The position numbers and the translations under genes are program-made. Shown piece by piece: positions 21,635 to 32,829 of a stretch of DNA of 62,774 nucleotides. The notes beneath the pieces were generated by a model. That model saw nothing but the letters and a program-made list of their open reading frames with translations, was not told the DNA's origin and searched no databases. The stretch is from Branchiostoma floridae (Eukaryota; Chordata; Leptocardii; Amphioxiformes; Branchiostomatidae), in contig NC_049991.1 in NCBI RefSeq assembly GCF_000003815.2, positions 18,630,037 to 18,692,810 on the forward strand, in the 5' to 3' direction. Position 1 is the stretch's first letter. Every line of letters begins with the position of its first letter.

Positions 21635-23800
21635 TTAAAAGGTGCATGTACAGAGGTTCAGACAGCTTAGAGAATGACTTTTTGAAATGTTTCACACTAC
21701 CAACAAACGACAAAATTGGTGGCAATAGATGAAAATCATAAGCCAAAGTATTTCAACAGATGAAATGTAGTTTATTGCTATTTTATATTTTTAAATTTGT
21801 ATCATTTTAGAATGTCTTTCCCGGCAACTGTCTTTCCATCATAGTTTTCCATTTTGACCTAATTTGGTCAAATTCTCCTTCAGAATCTACTGTATTTGTT
21901 AAAGATTTTTTTCTTTATCTGTAGGTTCTGTCCCCATAATTAATGGCATATATTTCTTCATATAACTGAATTATATCAATGAGGATCTTCATGATCAAGT
22001 TCCTTCTTTCTACACGTATGAGACAACAACAATGCAGAGCTAGTTGTCTCCAGCTTTCAATGTTTTGTCCTTCAGCTTCCACTCATTGTTGGGGATTGGA
22101 AGGCTTTAGTCAGTAATAGAAGTAGTGGACTATTGTCCAGCTTTTGATTTTGATTTTTTTAGATTCAATTGGAATAAAAACATATATTTTCTTGTCATGA
22201 AATTCATTATTTTTGGAAGGACAGGGGGCAATTTTTTTGTCCCAGCAAGCAAAAATCCCATTCCAGGACTGAGGGACAGGTCCAGCTGAAATGTACACAG
22301 CTCAGAGATTGTAGTCTACTGTAATCTCCTTTAGGGATTTCAGTTGGCCTTTATGTGACCTAGCATCCTACAAGGCTGGTAACCGTGTCCACCTGATTTA
22401 ACCCCAGCACCTAGGGTTTCACTGGCCAGAGATTCCTGTCACTTTTGTCCCTTCCATTTGACATGCCCAACAGCTGGGAGTACATCCTTCTCCAGGCTTT
22501 GGCTGAAGTTACAATATATTTCAGTATCATTTTTGTCAGCTCATATTACTTTACAGTCTATCTTATTAGACAATTGGAATGATTATCTAAAAAATTATGT
22601 ATGTTAGCTAATGGACTACATGAATAAAGTATTTACAAAGTATCCACACAAAATGTTAAGAAACACTGTAACACAATCCTCCACAAGCCTGCCATCGAGT
22701 CAGTTGACCTTCACAGGGAACAACTGCCATCCTTTTCCATTGTGAGAAGGAGCAATCTAGACAGAGTTTTTCCGCAGATGTCAGGAAAAACTGTGTCTAG
22801 GTCGTGCTCTCTCTGACCCTACATGACTAGTAGTAGATCTAGATAGAATGGACACCAGGGGCACAAGTTTTTTTCTTCCTCGAGTGCGTTATTGCAATGC
22901 TCATAATGGGGACATCTGTGGGTCAAAGCATAAATGGTGGATGCTACAAATCTGTCCCGGTGAAAGTGGAGCAGCACAACAAAACAGTTTTAATACTTGC
23001 CCAACCTACCTGCCCTCACTGCATGAATAAAAGCAAGGTTGTCTGCTCATAGGGAACTTTGCCTCCAAATTTCTAACCTCACCTGGCTTGTTTATTACTT
23101 TATTTTGACTTGCATTGATCAAAAACAGGCTGAGATATGACTTGACTGAACTAGCATGGCATTTGCAAAAATTATGCAAAATCATTTTTCCAAAATCATA
23201 CTGTTGTTATTTCTCTATGGAGCAAACATGTCTAAGTAGATACAAAGGCTGTTAATTTAAAGCAAGATTACTATTATTCACAAATTGTACATGTACCGTT
23301 AACTCTAGCATTTCCACTAGAAACTTATTGAACTGTACTTGTTATTCTATGTGTGTCTGAAGTCTGGCCCAGTGAGGCTGAAACTTTGGCCTGGTAGGCC
23401 AGTCTGAGCTAGACCCTAGAGGAATCATAGAAAATTGCAGTTTACACGGTACTTGGGGGCCCACCTGGCCAAATTTAGACTGGTAGTCTGTGTTGTTTTA
23501 GAGCGCTCTGGCCGTCTGGGCCATTATGAGGTCAGACTCCATGTCCCAGATTTTGGCCCGGTAGTCCCAGATCTCTGGCCCAGCAGGCTGGGAGATCAGA
23601 CTAGTAGGCCAAACTGCCGGCCACCCAGGCCATGTGCATTTTCAATCAATCATATCTGGAGTTATGAACATCACTGACATTTGATAATTGCATGACTAAG
23701 TGTCTAATGGTGAGCTCTTTAAACTAATTCCAAACTTGAGAGCTTACAATTTGCATTACATGTTTTTCCAAATTGTTGGTGTTTTTCAAAATTTAAACTG
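21635..23800. other. Intron, no gene seen
   Basis: No supportable exon on either strand. 23355-23620 repeats the words CTGGTAGGCC/GGCCCAGTAGGC in a diverged block also seen at about 14500-14620. Confidence 0.5.
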
Positions 23801-23904
23801 ACCAGTGTAAGTTTTTCCTTTTTGTAAAACTGCTCTCCCGAGACAGAAAGGCATTAATATGCTATGACATAAGTCATACTCTTCGGCTATCGTCACATCA
23901 TATG

Positions 23905-24066
23905 CCCGTCCAAAACGGGGCCCGGCTGGGCTGTTTGTAGAAACGGAAATAGAGAATCTGATATATACTCTATTCTCTTTATAACATCGTCTTGTGTAGT
24001 TTGGTGTCTTGTATACTTTTCGTTTCCAAAAGCTGCTCTGCCTGGCCTTGTTGGAAATGTGACATA
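23905..24066. mobile_element. GGGCCC-type MITE, uninterrupted copy
   Basis: The same element as 9587-9980 but lacking the 217-bp palindrome. It therefore shows the pre-insertion state. Confidence 0.7.
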
Positions 24067-24375
24067 GGCCATATACTAGGCATACAGCATTTGTGGATGA
24101 TCATTACCTCCATGAGAAATGGAGGTATAGTTTTTGGTGTGTCTGTGTTGCAAATTACTCAAATCTTGACTTGACTTGCATACGTAATGAGGAAAAATCT
24201 ATATATAGTGTTTTCCATTATAGGACTCAAAGGCGTGTTGTCGCCAGATAAGCGTTAATTGGCTACTTACAAACTTACATGCAACCGTCACCATTGATAG
24301 TACATGTATTAAGTTATTGTTTTGTTTTGTTGTGTGAAAGATGACAGCAATCTGATTTGTGCCACTAAAAGTTAC

Positions 24376-24561
24376 CTGGTGAACAGAACCTCCACTGGCC
24401 TGAGCTTGACATATATGTGGAGTAGCCAGCATAGCTGATGTTTAGGGGGTCCGGATCCACCCACTGTATGAACGGGTCGATCTCGTTGCCGCGTCCAACA
24501 GCGATGGTGCCATCAGCCCAGGTTATCCAGAACCTTCGGTATTGGTTTGGAGAGTTGATAC
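24376..24561 (-). CDS. Gene A exon: FAMeT-like domain, second half (copy 2)
   Basis: 62 codons, one Gly shorter than its paralogue at 10281-10469 (ADGTIAVGRGNEI). It ends SGQWRFCSPG. The acceptor is TTTCCACAG and the donor CACCAG|GTAACT, phase 1-1. Substitutions cluster near the end (STYMSSSGQW against STGWGIAGQW), suggesting divergence of a surface loop. Confidence 0.75.
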
Positions 24562-25593
24562 CTGTGGAAAAATAGATGGTTGTGAGACTGTGATTACTTA
24601 ACAGTTTAATGTTGTGTGCACGAACATTGTGCATATACATGTATAGAGACATACATACATACACATGTACAGAAACACATATTCACAGATTATATAATAT
24701 ATAGACTATATGATACATATATTTATCTATATAGACTATATATAATTATATATAGTAGTTACATTATGTAGTTACATTTTAATGTTTTGTTCTATGTATA
24801 TCTATGATATAAAAACGGGTCTTAGTGGCAAGTGTGCAGATGTTGCCACACTGGCAGCACCAAATCCGTAGGTGTTTTTTTGCACCTTTAGACAGATTAG
24901 CCGTGGAACTCAATGGAACCTGTATCACTGTATCTGACCCTTACGTATGCACCTCCCTCATGTCCTCAATGAAAAGCTTTGAGCTTCTCATAAATGAATA
25001 AAGATTCAGACAAAATATAATATTATTATATTATATTATATAACATATTATATTATACAGTACTATATACAATGTATATTCATGTTTGGAAATGGTATCT
25101 AAATTGTAATCCTATCGTTATTATAAAAGAATGTTAATTGTTACCAAAAGTGTGCTGCAAAGATGTTATTGTTAAACACAGTTGATACTGGGTTATGTTT
25201 GTAGGTATTTTTGCCCTTTGTTTTGATTGATATCATAGTATGATATACGTGTATTTACAACAACAAAAAGCGTCCAAATGGAATTTTCTGTGAATATTGT
25301 ATCTTCAATTTTACAGAAGGTACATTTCTTTTATGTAGTAAGAATGTTGATATTGATAACCCTTAGTGAAAAGTTTAAACTTTTCACTATGGAATTTACC
25401 AACACAGATGAGCTTTCATTCGGATATTGATACGTAAGTACCCTGTCCATGTCAAAATCCATGTGTATTGTCTCTGTTTTTGTTAGCAGGGCTAGCCCTT
25501 TGTAATAGCCACAGGCTAGTTGGGCTGCCCTGGCTGTGCATGCTGAACAGCCAAACCAAGAAATAAAGAAATACCATTAAATATACAACCTAC

Positions 25594-25827
25594 CTGGTGT
25601 TTGGGCCTCAGCTTGTACCGCCCCTAGCTTTGAGCGACGTATGACAGACTTCCTGTTACTCCAGCCACCAATCACTACCTCATACATGTCGCTGAGATCC
25701 TGGTTCTGTGCCGATAGCGCCACGTTAACGTCGCCACTGGCCTGCACTTCAAACTCAAACCGTGAGCCCGTGACAGGCGGAAGGTCCCATCGGTACCGGT
25801 ACTCTGCATCTGTACTTGTGGTACACA
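25594..25827 (-). CDS. Gene A exon: FAMeT-like domain, first half (copy 2)
   Basis: 78 codons, the same length as the paralogue at 12733-12966. It reads CTTSTDAEYRYRWDLPPVTG and then FEFEVQASGDVNVALSAQNQ. The acceptor is TTTTCACAG and the donor CACCAG|GTAGGT. It pairs with the exon at 24376-24561 to form one complete domain. Confidence 0.75.
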
Positions 25828-26329
25828 CTGTGAAAACAACACAAAACGGTCATAGTAAAATGCTAGACTGTCTTTCAACAGAAAGGAATGCACGGATCAA
25901 ATTTGCAACAACCACTGTTGCCTTCTTCAGGATCAATACTGATGGCCAATCACCTCAGAACGTGGACAAACATTTTAGTCCAAGATCGTTTAGTTTGTGA
26001 CATATGTAGTTGTAGAACGCTACCTTATTTGGCCTACATGTATATAACAGAAAATCATGGATTAGTTATAGGTGCATGTAATTTTTTCCTTATATTCAAA
26101 TTGAGTAAATTGCAGTTCACATTTGAACATGAAAAGATACAAGACTTAGTGCCAAAACTGACAGACGTCCTTTAAGTTAGCCTTTGTTTCTAGATACATG
26201 TGTAACCGGGCAATCAGGCGAAGTCAAGAGAGGTGACAGGAAAGACCCCGGATGTTAAAGTTACAGTTCTTAAGTTGAGACAAGTTAGTAGAGAAGCGTG
26301 CCCGCTAAGAGTTTGATTACTGGATAATG

Positions 26330-26465
26330 GATAATGGATAATTTTATTATGTATTGTATATGTGCTATGTGTACTTTGTACTTTTATGTCCAGGATTACC
26401 TGAAAAGCAGGCCGATTTCTGGCCTGAGAATGAGATGTAATTACTGGTAAAATAAATAAAGTGAA
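26330..26465 (+). mobile_element. LINE-like 3' end fragment
   Basis: GGATAATGGATAATGGATAA repeats are followed by AGCAGGCCGATTTCTGGCCT and TGGTAAAATAAATAAAG. This looks like a non-LTR retrotransposon 3' UTR and tail. No ORF remains. Confidence 0.5.
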
Positions 26466-26617
26466 AAGTGAAGTGACTAGTAGTGTTAGAGTTACGCGAC
26501 AAGTTACTTGCAGCCTAGAGGATGACTGAGGTCAGAGAGAAGCGCCAACAGCAATACAGATAGGAATCCTCCTTGTTACACAATCATGCACAAAAAGAAT
26601 GAACACTTCTGTCTTAC

Positions 26618-26794
26618 CTCTGCATGTTGGAACAGGACCGCTCCAAGCTCGGTTTGCCTGGCACCTCACACTAGACGCTCCTTCCAGCTCGTACCCCTGG
26701 TTACAGGTGAACATCACCTCGTCATTGTAGGAGTTCACTCCGGTAGGACTCTGCGCTCCGTTAGCTGGGGGAGTCAGCGCTGGACATTGGACAG
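26618..26794 (-). CDS. Gene A exon: Sushi/CCP domain (phase 1-1)
   Basis: 59 codons with four cysteines and the Trp (ANRAWSGPVPTC). It differs from its duplicate at 13426-13602 at only a few residues (GAQSPTG in place of GTLSPTG). The acceptor is ATTTCAG and the donor GCAGAG|GTAAGA. It is the first folded module after the Thr-rich exons in transcript order. Confidence 0.9.
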
Positions 26795-27069
26795 CTGAAA
26801 TGATAAACAAAGGTTAATTAGTTCTGATTGTAGCATCTGTTGAGCTGAAACATACATATACTGGAGAATGATACACAACGTTCACCGTTTCGAGCACGAC
26901 GCAGCAAACAGGAATTAGGAGTAATATGTTGAAGATAATGGCCCCTGAGACATTAAAAAATCACGTCTGGACATTATGGTCGAACAAAAACTATTTACAG
27001 GTCAGGGGTCTTAACCCTTGATATTTTACCCACAATTCCTGCATCTGCACATGCGTAATCGGACCGGCT

Positions 27070-27320
27070 AACGTGCTTATGGATTGCCACCAAAGAGGAC
27101 AGAATCTTATCATTTCAAGGTCAACACAAATATCAAAATAATCCATCTAATATATATATGCCTTCTAGTCTGTTGTCAGCTTGATACATACTGAACTGTA
27201 GAACTGACGGATGATCTTAGAATCACTAAAAGTACTGTACACCCCTACTTCACCCGTCGTGTACTCAAGTCGTGTTGATGTTGATAACATTTTCAGTTTC
27301 TTATCATAATGCTATTCTAA
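27070..27320. repeat. Interspersed repeat, copy 1 of 3
   Basis: Contains ATTGCCACCAAAGAG, TCAAGGTCAACACAAAT, CACCCGTC and GTACTCAAGTCG, shared with 43785-44045 and, inverted, with about 61640-62410. Probably a non-autonomous mobile element; its ends are not resolved. Confidence 0.6.
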
Positions 27321-27630
27321 ATAACCAACATTTGAAGGGGCAAAACATAATAACAACACCTTGTACAAAAAAAAACTTTAATTCGTATCACAATAACCTT
27401 TAGCCCTCGATCACATACATTGCATAATTAATCGTCATTAGGATTTCATGGCTCATGATAACCTTTCAGCCATAATAGTCAATTACGACGATTATATCCT
27501 GGCATATAATTTTATCACTCCAAGGCATATTGAGGAAGCATCATCATCCAGGCGTGCTGGTTGCACGGATGGCCATGACTCTCTTCCTCCCTCCTTCCCT
27601 ATCCTCCCTCAGGAAGCAAACTTGCCATAC

Positions 27631-27708
27631 CTTCAGGACTTGTAGTTGTCAAAGATGTTGTCGCAACTGGTTCCATTGTAGTGGTCACAGGTGGGGTTGT
27701 TGCAGTTT
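27631..27708 (-). CDS. Gene A exon: Thr-rich linker, copy 1 (phase 1-1)
   Basis: 26 codons; acceptor CCCTGCAG and donor CTGAAG|GTATGG. It reads TATTPPVTTTMEPVATTSLT and ends TTTSPE. Almost half the residues are Thr. A near-identical exon lies 215 bp away (27846-27929) with matching intron flanks, a tandem exon duplication. Likely an O-glycosylated N-terminal spacer. Confidence 0.65.
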
Positions 27709-27845
27709 CTGCAGGGGCAAAAATGCGCTTTGGATGATTACATGAAATGTTTGCCCCGTAATCGTATGGGGTTGATGTAACTTTTGGTGTCAACGGGTGG
27801 CTAGATCTGGCATATAATTACATGGAGGAAGCAAACTTGCCATAC

Positions 27846-27929
27846 CTTCAGGACTAAGTCTTGTAGTTGTCAAAGATGTTGTCGCAACTGGTTCCATTGT
27901 AGTGGTCACAGGTGGGGTTGTTGTAGTTT
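27846..27929 (-). CDS. Gene A exon: Thr-rich linker, copy 2 (phase 1-1)
   Basis: 28 codons; acceptor CCCTGCAG and donor CTGAAG|GTATGG. Same as 27631-27708 apart from a TTT start and a 6-nt insertion that adds Arg-Leu before SPE. Being phase 1-1, the frame is kept whether one or both copies are spliced in. The next exon upstream has not been found nearby; the phase-1 signal-peptide exon at 47032-47119 is a candidate. Confidence 0.65.
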
Positions 27930-28098
27930 CTGCAGGGGCAAAAATGCGCTTTGGATGATTGCATAAATTGGTACCGTTTGCCCCAGGGCTCTTAAGCCAG
28001 CTCGAAATTTTTTTCCGTCAGCCAATTCCCATTGTCACAAAAACACCATTCCAGGAGTTAGAGAGACTGAACTGAGACCTTGAAAAATGGGTTTTTAA

Positions 28099-31000
28099 CT
28101 AGAAAGGCCGACATTTGCTTGAGAGCAAATGCAGCATATTTCAGCCATCTCCCTCCCCATGCAACAACAGGCTATTCCAAAATCACCCATGTGCAAGAAT
28201 CGAACACTTTTGTTTAAAAGTCACTTCCACTAATGGCACTTAATGACACCCAAAAATGAATCTTACAAAATTCCTAGTGCAAGAATGGACTCTTCCAGTG
28301 CACCCCATGTGAATTTGCACAATAGACCAGTCCAGAAATACTCTCACTGAAAACATGGTCAAGGTTGAACTAAGCAAAAAAGGCATGAAAAGGTAAAATA
28401 GACCAGTCCAAAAACACTTCCACTAAAAATGGAATATTGAATTATCACCTTTCTAAAACTAAATTTGAAAACATCCCCATGCAAGAATGGACTCTTTTTG
28501 CGATGCCCCTATGTAAAGTGGTGCAGTCCAAAAATACATCCGCTAAAATTGGACTTAATCACCAAAGTCCAAAACATGGATTTTAAAAATCCCCCCATGT
28601 AAGGATCGACTCTTCCAGCACAACCTATGTAAAATTGCAAAGTTGACCAGTCAAAAAATAACCACACTGAAACACTTTGACATATCAAATCACCAAAGTC
28701 CATAAACAATTTTTAAAAAAAATGCCCCCCTCCATGCAAGAATGGACTCTTCCAGTACACCCCATGTAAAAGTGCAAAATAGTCCAGTTCTTAAATACTC
28801 CCATTGAGAGACATTAAATAATCAACAGTCGAAAGATGAATTTAAAAAATATGTACCCCCTCCGTGCCAGAATGGACTCATCCAGATAACACCGGGCTCA
28901 CTGATTGGCTGCCAATCCCCTTCGGGATGTTGACTCAGGCTACGTGATTGGTTGCCTCTTTAATCAAGTTACTAGTATATATAGACATATGCACATGCTG
29001 TCTTCAGGTGGGAGAGGTCAACGACCTTGAGGTCGTTGACCCTCTGGCCAGTGGAGAATTACTTAAAAAGTACCCAAATATATCATTTTGAAGTGGTTTA
29101 TGCCAGAAATTATACATGGGTCATTTGAATGAATATCTAGTGCACCTATTTACCAAAATGTAGGTCATTTGGTTACAAGACCAGGGAACAGGAGCCAAAA
29201 GCGTACGTTTTTGGTCAAACAATGGCCAAAAAATTCCAAAATTAGGCATTTTGTTGTACCGTATGCCAAAGGTGTCAATGAATTCATGTGCGCATATGTA
29301 GACGGCACTCCTATACCAAATTTCAGGTCATTTGGTTGTAAAATGGGGGTATAGGAGCCAACAAATGTCATTTCTGGGGCAAAAAATGGCAAAAAATGCC
29401 AAAATTAAGCATTTTGCTGTACCGTATGCCAAAATTGTTTTTGGAATTTTGTGGGCATATGATCAAGGCACCTCTGTACCAAATTTTAGGTCATTCGGCT
29501 GTAACACCAGGGAACAGGGGGGCAAAATGTACATAAAAATTGCAAAAAACATGAATAAAATCATTTAAAGGAAGATATGGAAAAAATGAGAAAAAAGCAT
29601 CTGGGTATTGACCCACTCTACCCTTGTGCCAAATTTCAAGTAATTCAGTCCAGGAACGACGGAGTTGAATCGATTTGAAGATTTGACAGGAGAAAGAAAG
29701 AAACATTACGAATACTAGAAAGGCCGACATTTGCTTGAGAGCAAATGCAGCATATTTCAGCCATCTCCCTCTCCATGCAACAACAGACTATTCCAAAATC
29801 ACCCATGTGCAAGAATCGAACACTTTTGTTTAAAAGTCACTTCCACTAATGACACTTAATGACACCCAAAAATGAATCTTACAAAATTCCTAGTGCAAGA
29901 ATGGACTCTTCCAGTGCACCCCATGTGAATTTGCACAATAGACCAGTCCAGAAATACTCTCACTGAAAACATGGCAAGGTTGAACTAAGCAAAAAAGGCA
30001 TGAAAAGGTAAAATAGACCAGTCCAAAAACACTTCCACTAAAAATGGAATATTGAATTATCACCTTTCTAAAACTAAATTTGAAAACATCCCCATGCAAG
30101 AATGGACTCTTTTTGCGATGCCCCTATGTAAAGTGGTGCAGTCCAAAAATACATCCGCTAAAATTGGACTTGGACGTAATCACCAAAGTCCCAAAAATGG
30201 ATTTCAAAAATCCCCCCATGTAAGGATCGACTCTTCCAGCACAACCTATGTAAAATTGCAAAGTTGACCAGTCAAAAAATAACCACACTGAAACACTTTG
30301 ACATATCAAATCACCAAAGTCCATAAACAAATTTAAAAAAAATGCCCCCCTCCATGCAAGAATGGACTCTTCCAGTACACCCCATGTAAAATTGCAAAAT
30401 AGTCCAGTTCAAAAATACTCCCATTGAGAGACATTATATAATCAACAGTCCAAAGATGAATTTAAAAAATATGTACCCCCTCCGTGCCAGAATGGACTCA
30501 TCCAGATAACACCGGGCTCACTGATTGGCTGCCAATCCCCTTCGGGATGTTGACTCAGGCTACGTGATTGGTTGCCTCTTTAATCAAGTTACTAGTATAT
30601 ATAGACATGTGCACATGCTGTCTTCAGGAGGGAGAGGTCAACGACCTTGAGGTCGTTGACCCTCTGGCCAGTGGAGAATTACTAAAAAAGTACCCAAATA
30701 TATAATTTTGAAGTGGTTTATGCCAGAAATTATACATGTGTCATTTGAATGAATATCTAGTGCACCTATTTACCAAAATGTAGGTCATTTGGTTACAAGA
30801 CCAGGGAACAGGAGCCAAAAGCGTACGTTTTTGGTCAAACAATGGCCAAAAAATTCCAAAATTAAGCATTTTGTTGTACCGTATGCCAAAGGTGTCAATG
30901 AATTCATGTGCGCATATGTAGACGGCACTCCTATACCAAATTTCAGGTCATTTGGTTGTAAAATGGGGGTATAGGAGCCAAAAAATGTCATTTCTGGGGC

Positions 31001-31500
31001 AAAAATGCCAAAAAATGCCAAAATTAAGCATTTTGCTGTACCGTATGCCAAAATTGTTTTTGGAATTTTGTGGGCATATGATCAAGGCACCTCTGTACCA
31101 AATTTTAGGTCATTCGGCTGTAACACCAGGGAACAGGGGGGCAAAATGTACATAAAAATTGCAAAAAACATGAATAAAATCATTTTAAAGGAAGATATGA
31201 AAAAAATGAGAAAACAACACCTGGGTATTGACCCACTCTACCCTTGTGCCAAATTTCAAGTAATTCGGTCCAGGAACGACGGAGTTGAATCGATTTGAAG
31301 ATTTGACAGGAGAAAGAAAGAAACATTACGAATACAATATATTTCACCATACCTATGGTATGGCTGAAATATAACTAGAAAGGCCGACATTTGCTTGAGA
31401 GCAAATACAGCATATTTCAGCCATACCCCTTCCCACGCAACATTGGACTGTTCCAAATCACCCCTGCGCAAAAATGGAACATCTTAACAGTACATTATCC
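28099..31500. repeat. 1.6-kb tandem duplication plus partial third copy
   Basis: Unit 1 runs 28099-29714 and unit 2 runs 29715-31374; only scattered differences were seen. A third, diverged and truncated unit starts at 31375. Each unit begins CTAGAAAGGCCGACATTTGC. It contains a periodic block built around AAGAATGGACTCTTCCAG, then a TATA/CCAAT-like segment, then a block built around CAAATTTCAGGTCATTTGG. A palindrome at 31336-31374 occurs only in unit 2. ORFs here appear in duplicate and have no domain signature. Confidence 0.85.
28903..29041 (+). promoter_or_regulatory. Promoter-like segment inside tandem unit (also 30523-30661)
   Basis: GATTGG at 28903 and 28946 and CCAAT at 28912 precede TATATATAG at 28976 by 30-75 bp. 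An 11-bp stem GGTCAACGACC/GGTCGTTGACC follows at 29016-29041. The spacing resembles a Pol II core promoter, but no downstream gene is apparent. Confidence 0.35.
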
Positions 31501-31782
31501 CCCAAAGTGGACTGGTTTTGTGAATTGATTCCAGGTCAAAACAGAGCTTGCTTCTATTTTTCAGAAAATGACAATAATCACACCTTCCATTCAGAAAATT
31601 TTCATCATGATTGAAAATTGTTGAATGACTTCATGTAATGTCATTACAAATTTTCAGTACGATAACTAGGTGTAAGTATAAAAAAGTATAAGGTCCTTGT
31701 GTTGTGGGTACATTCATTATTGCAGTGAACATTTTTATTCAAGTAGGGCATACGATTTAATAACTATCAAGCAGGTGCAGGT

Positions 31783-31968
31783 ACAGTCAAACCTGTATTA
31801 GGGGCCACCTCTACAGAGGGGCCACCCGTCCATAGTGGCCACTTTTTGTCGGTCCCTTGGGTATTTTATCTACAAGTTGCCACCTCTATACAGAGGCCAC
31901 CTGCCTATAGTGGCCAAATTTGTCCGGTCCCTTGAGTGGCAGCTATAGACAGGTTAGACTGTACTGTG
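31783..31968. mobile_element. MITE with TACAGTCAAACCTGTA-type ends
   Basis: The left end TACAGTCAAACCTGTATTAG and right end CTATAGACAGGTTAGACTGTA are inverted. Two internal copies of a block with GGCCACCT and ATAGTGGCCA are present. A loose relative of the right part is seen at 32300-32335. Non-coding. Confidence 0.6.
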
Positions 31969-32829
31969 TAGTAGGAGCGTTTGTTTTCTTCAAGCTGTAA
32001 AACTGTTAAACTGTTTTACTTTGTATGCAATCAGCCATCGAGCCTAATCTTATTTTAGTTTAACAACTTCCTGCCAGACTCGGAAGATACGATTGAACCT
32101 TGTTCGAGGATTTCTTTTCGGAGATCAGTCTGTTCATACCCTGGCGCTGAGACTGTTTTATTGGGCTGAAACTCTGGTAGTTCAAAGTTACTTACAATTT
32201 GAATGTTCAAAATTTATGTCAAACAACAACAGCACATGAAACACCTACATTTGCTCTGGGGAAAATACATCACTTTTCTTTCCAGTCCAGTGACAGAAAT
32301 GTGGCCACTATATAGACAGGTGGTCACTATAGAGAAAATGCTGATCTGTTGACTGGGAGCAATACGCTACACATGATTTCAGTACACTGATCTTTACTTA
32401 TATATAAACATTGCACAGGTAAGCCAATTGTTTGGATGTACAATTAAGTTCAAATGATTCTGAAGAGAAATATTGATGAGAAAGTAATCATTTTCACCAC
32501 TGTCTAACTTATAATTACGTATCAAAACTAAACGCAAACTGTCTAACTAACGCACCTTTCGCCGACTTGATCAAAGGGCCGCCGGCTATCAATCAAACGC
32601 GGCTGTTGATTAGACTTAGAGTTTCAAACAGTCGTGAGCCAGTTGACAGCGAGCTTCATGCTACGTGATGTATTACATTACTTGGACCTTCTTTCCCACA
32701 GCGGTGCTTCTACAAAATATTTAGACTGTAACACTGAGTCCCACATGTTTTATAGAATAGAATTTGACGCAGAACAGCGTTTTTTGCCAGGCATTTTTCT
32801 TGAAACATGTCCGTGGGAATATCAGCGAG

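Larger units (their letters stand above)
23811..26870. repeat. Segmental duplication, copy 2 (CCP-FAMeT cassette)
   Basis: Collinear with 9475-13690. It keeps empty sites for the insertions present in copy 1. Its own extra sequences are the AT-rich block at about 24660-25080, an 80-bp insertion with a 26-bp palindrome at about 25363-25390, and a LINE 3' end at 26330-26465. Confidence 0.85.

Noticed and set aside
28509-31155. Pairs of near-identical frames
   Set aside because: They duplicate with the 1.6-kb tandem unit; sequence is simple and periodic, with no codon or domain evidence.
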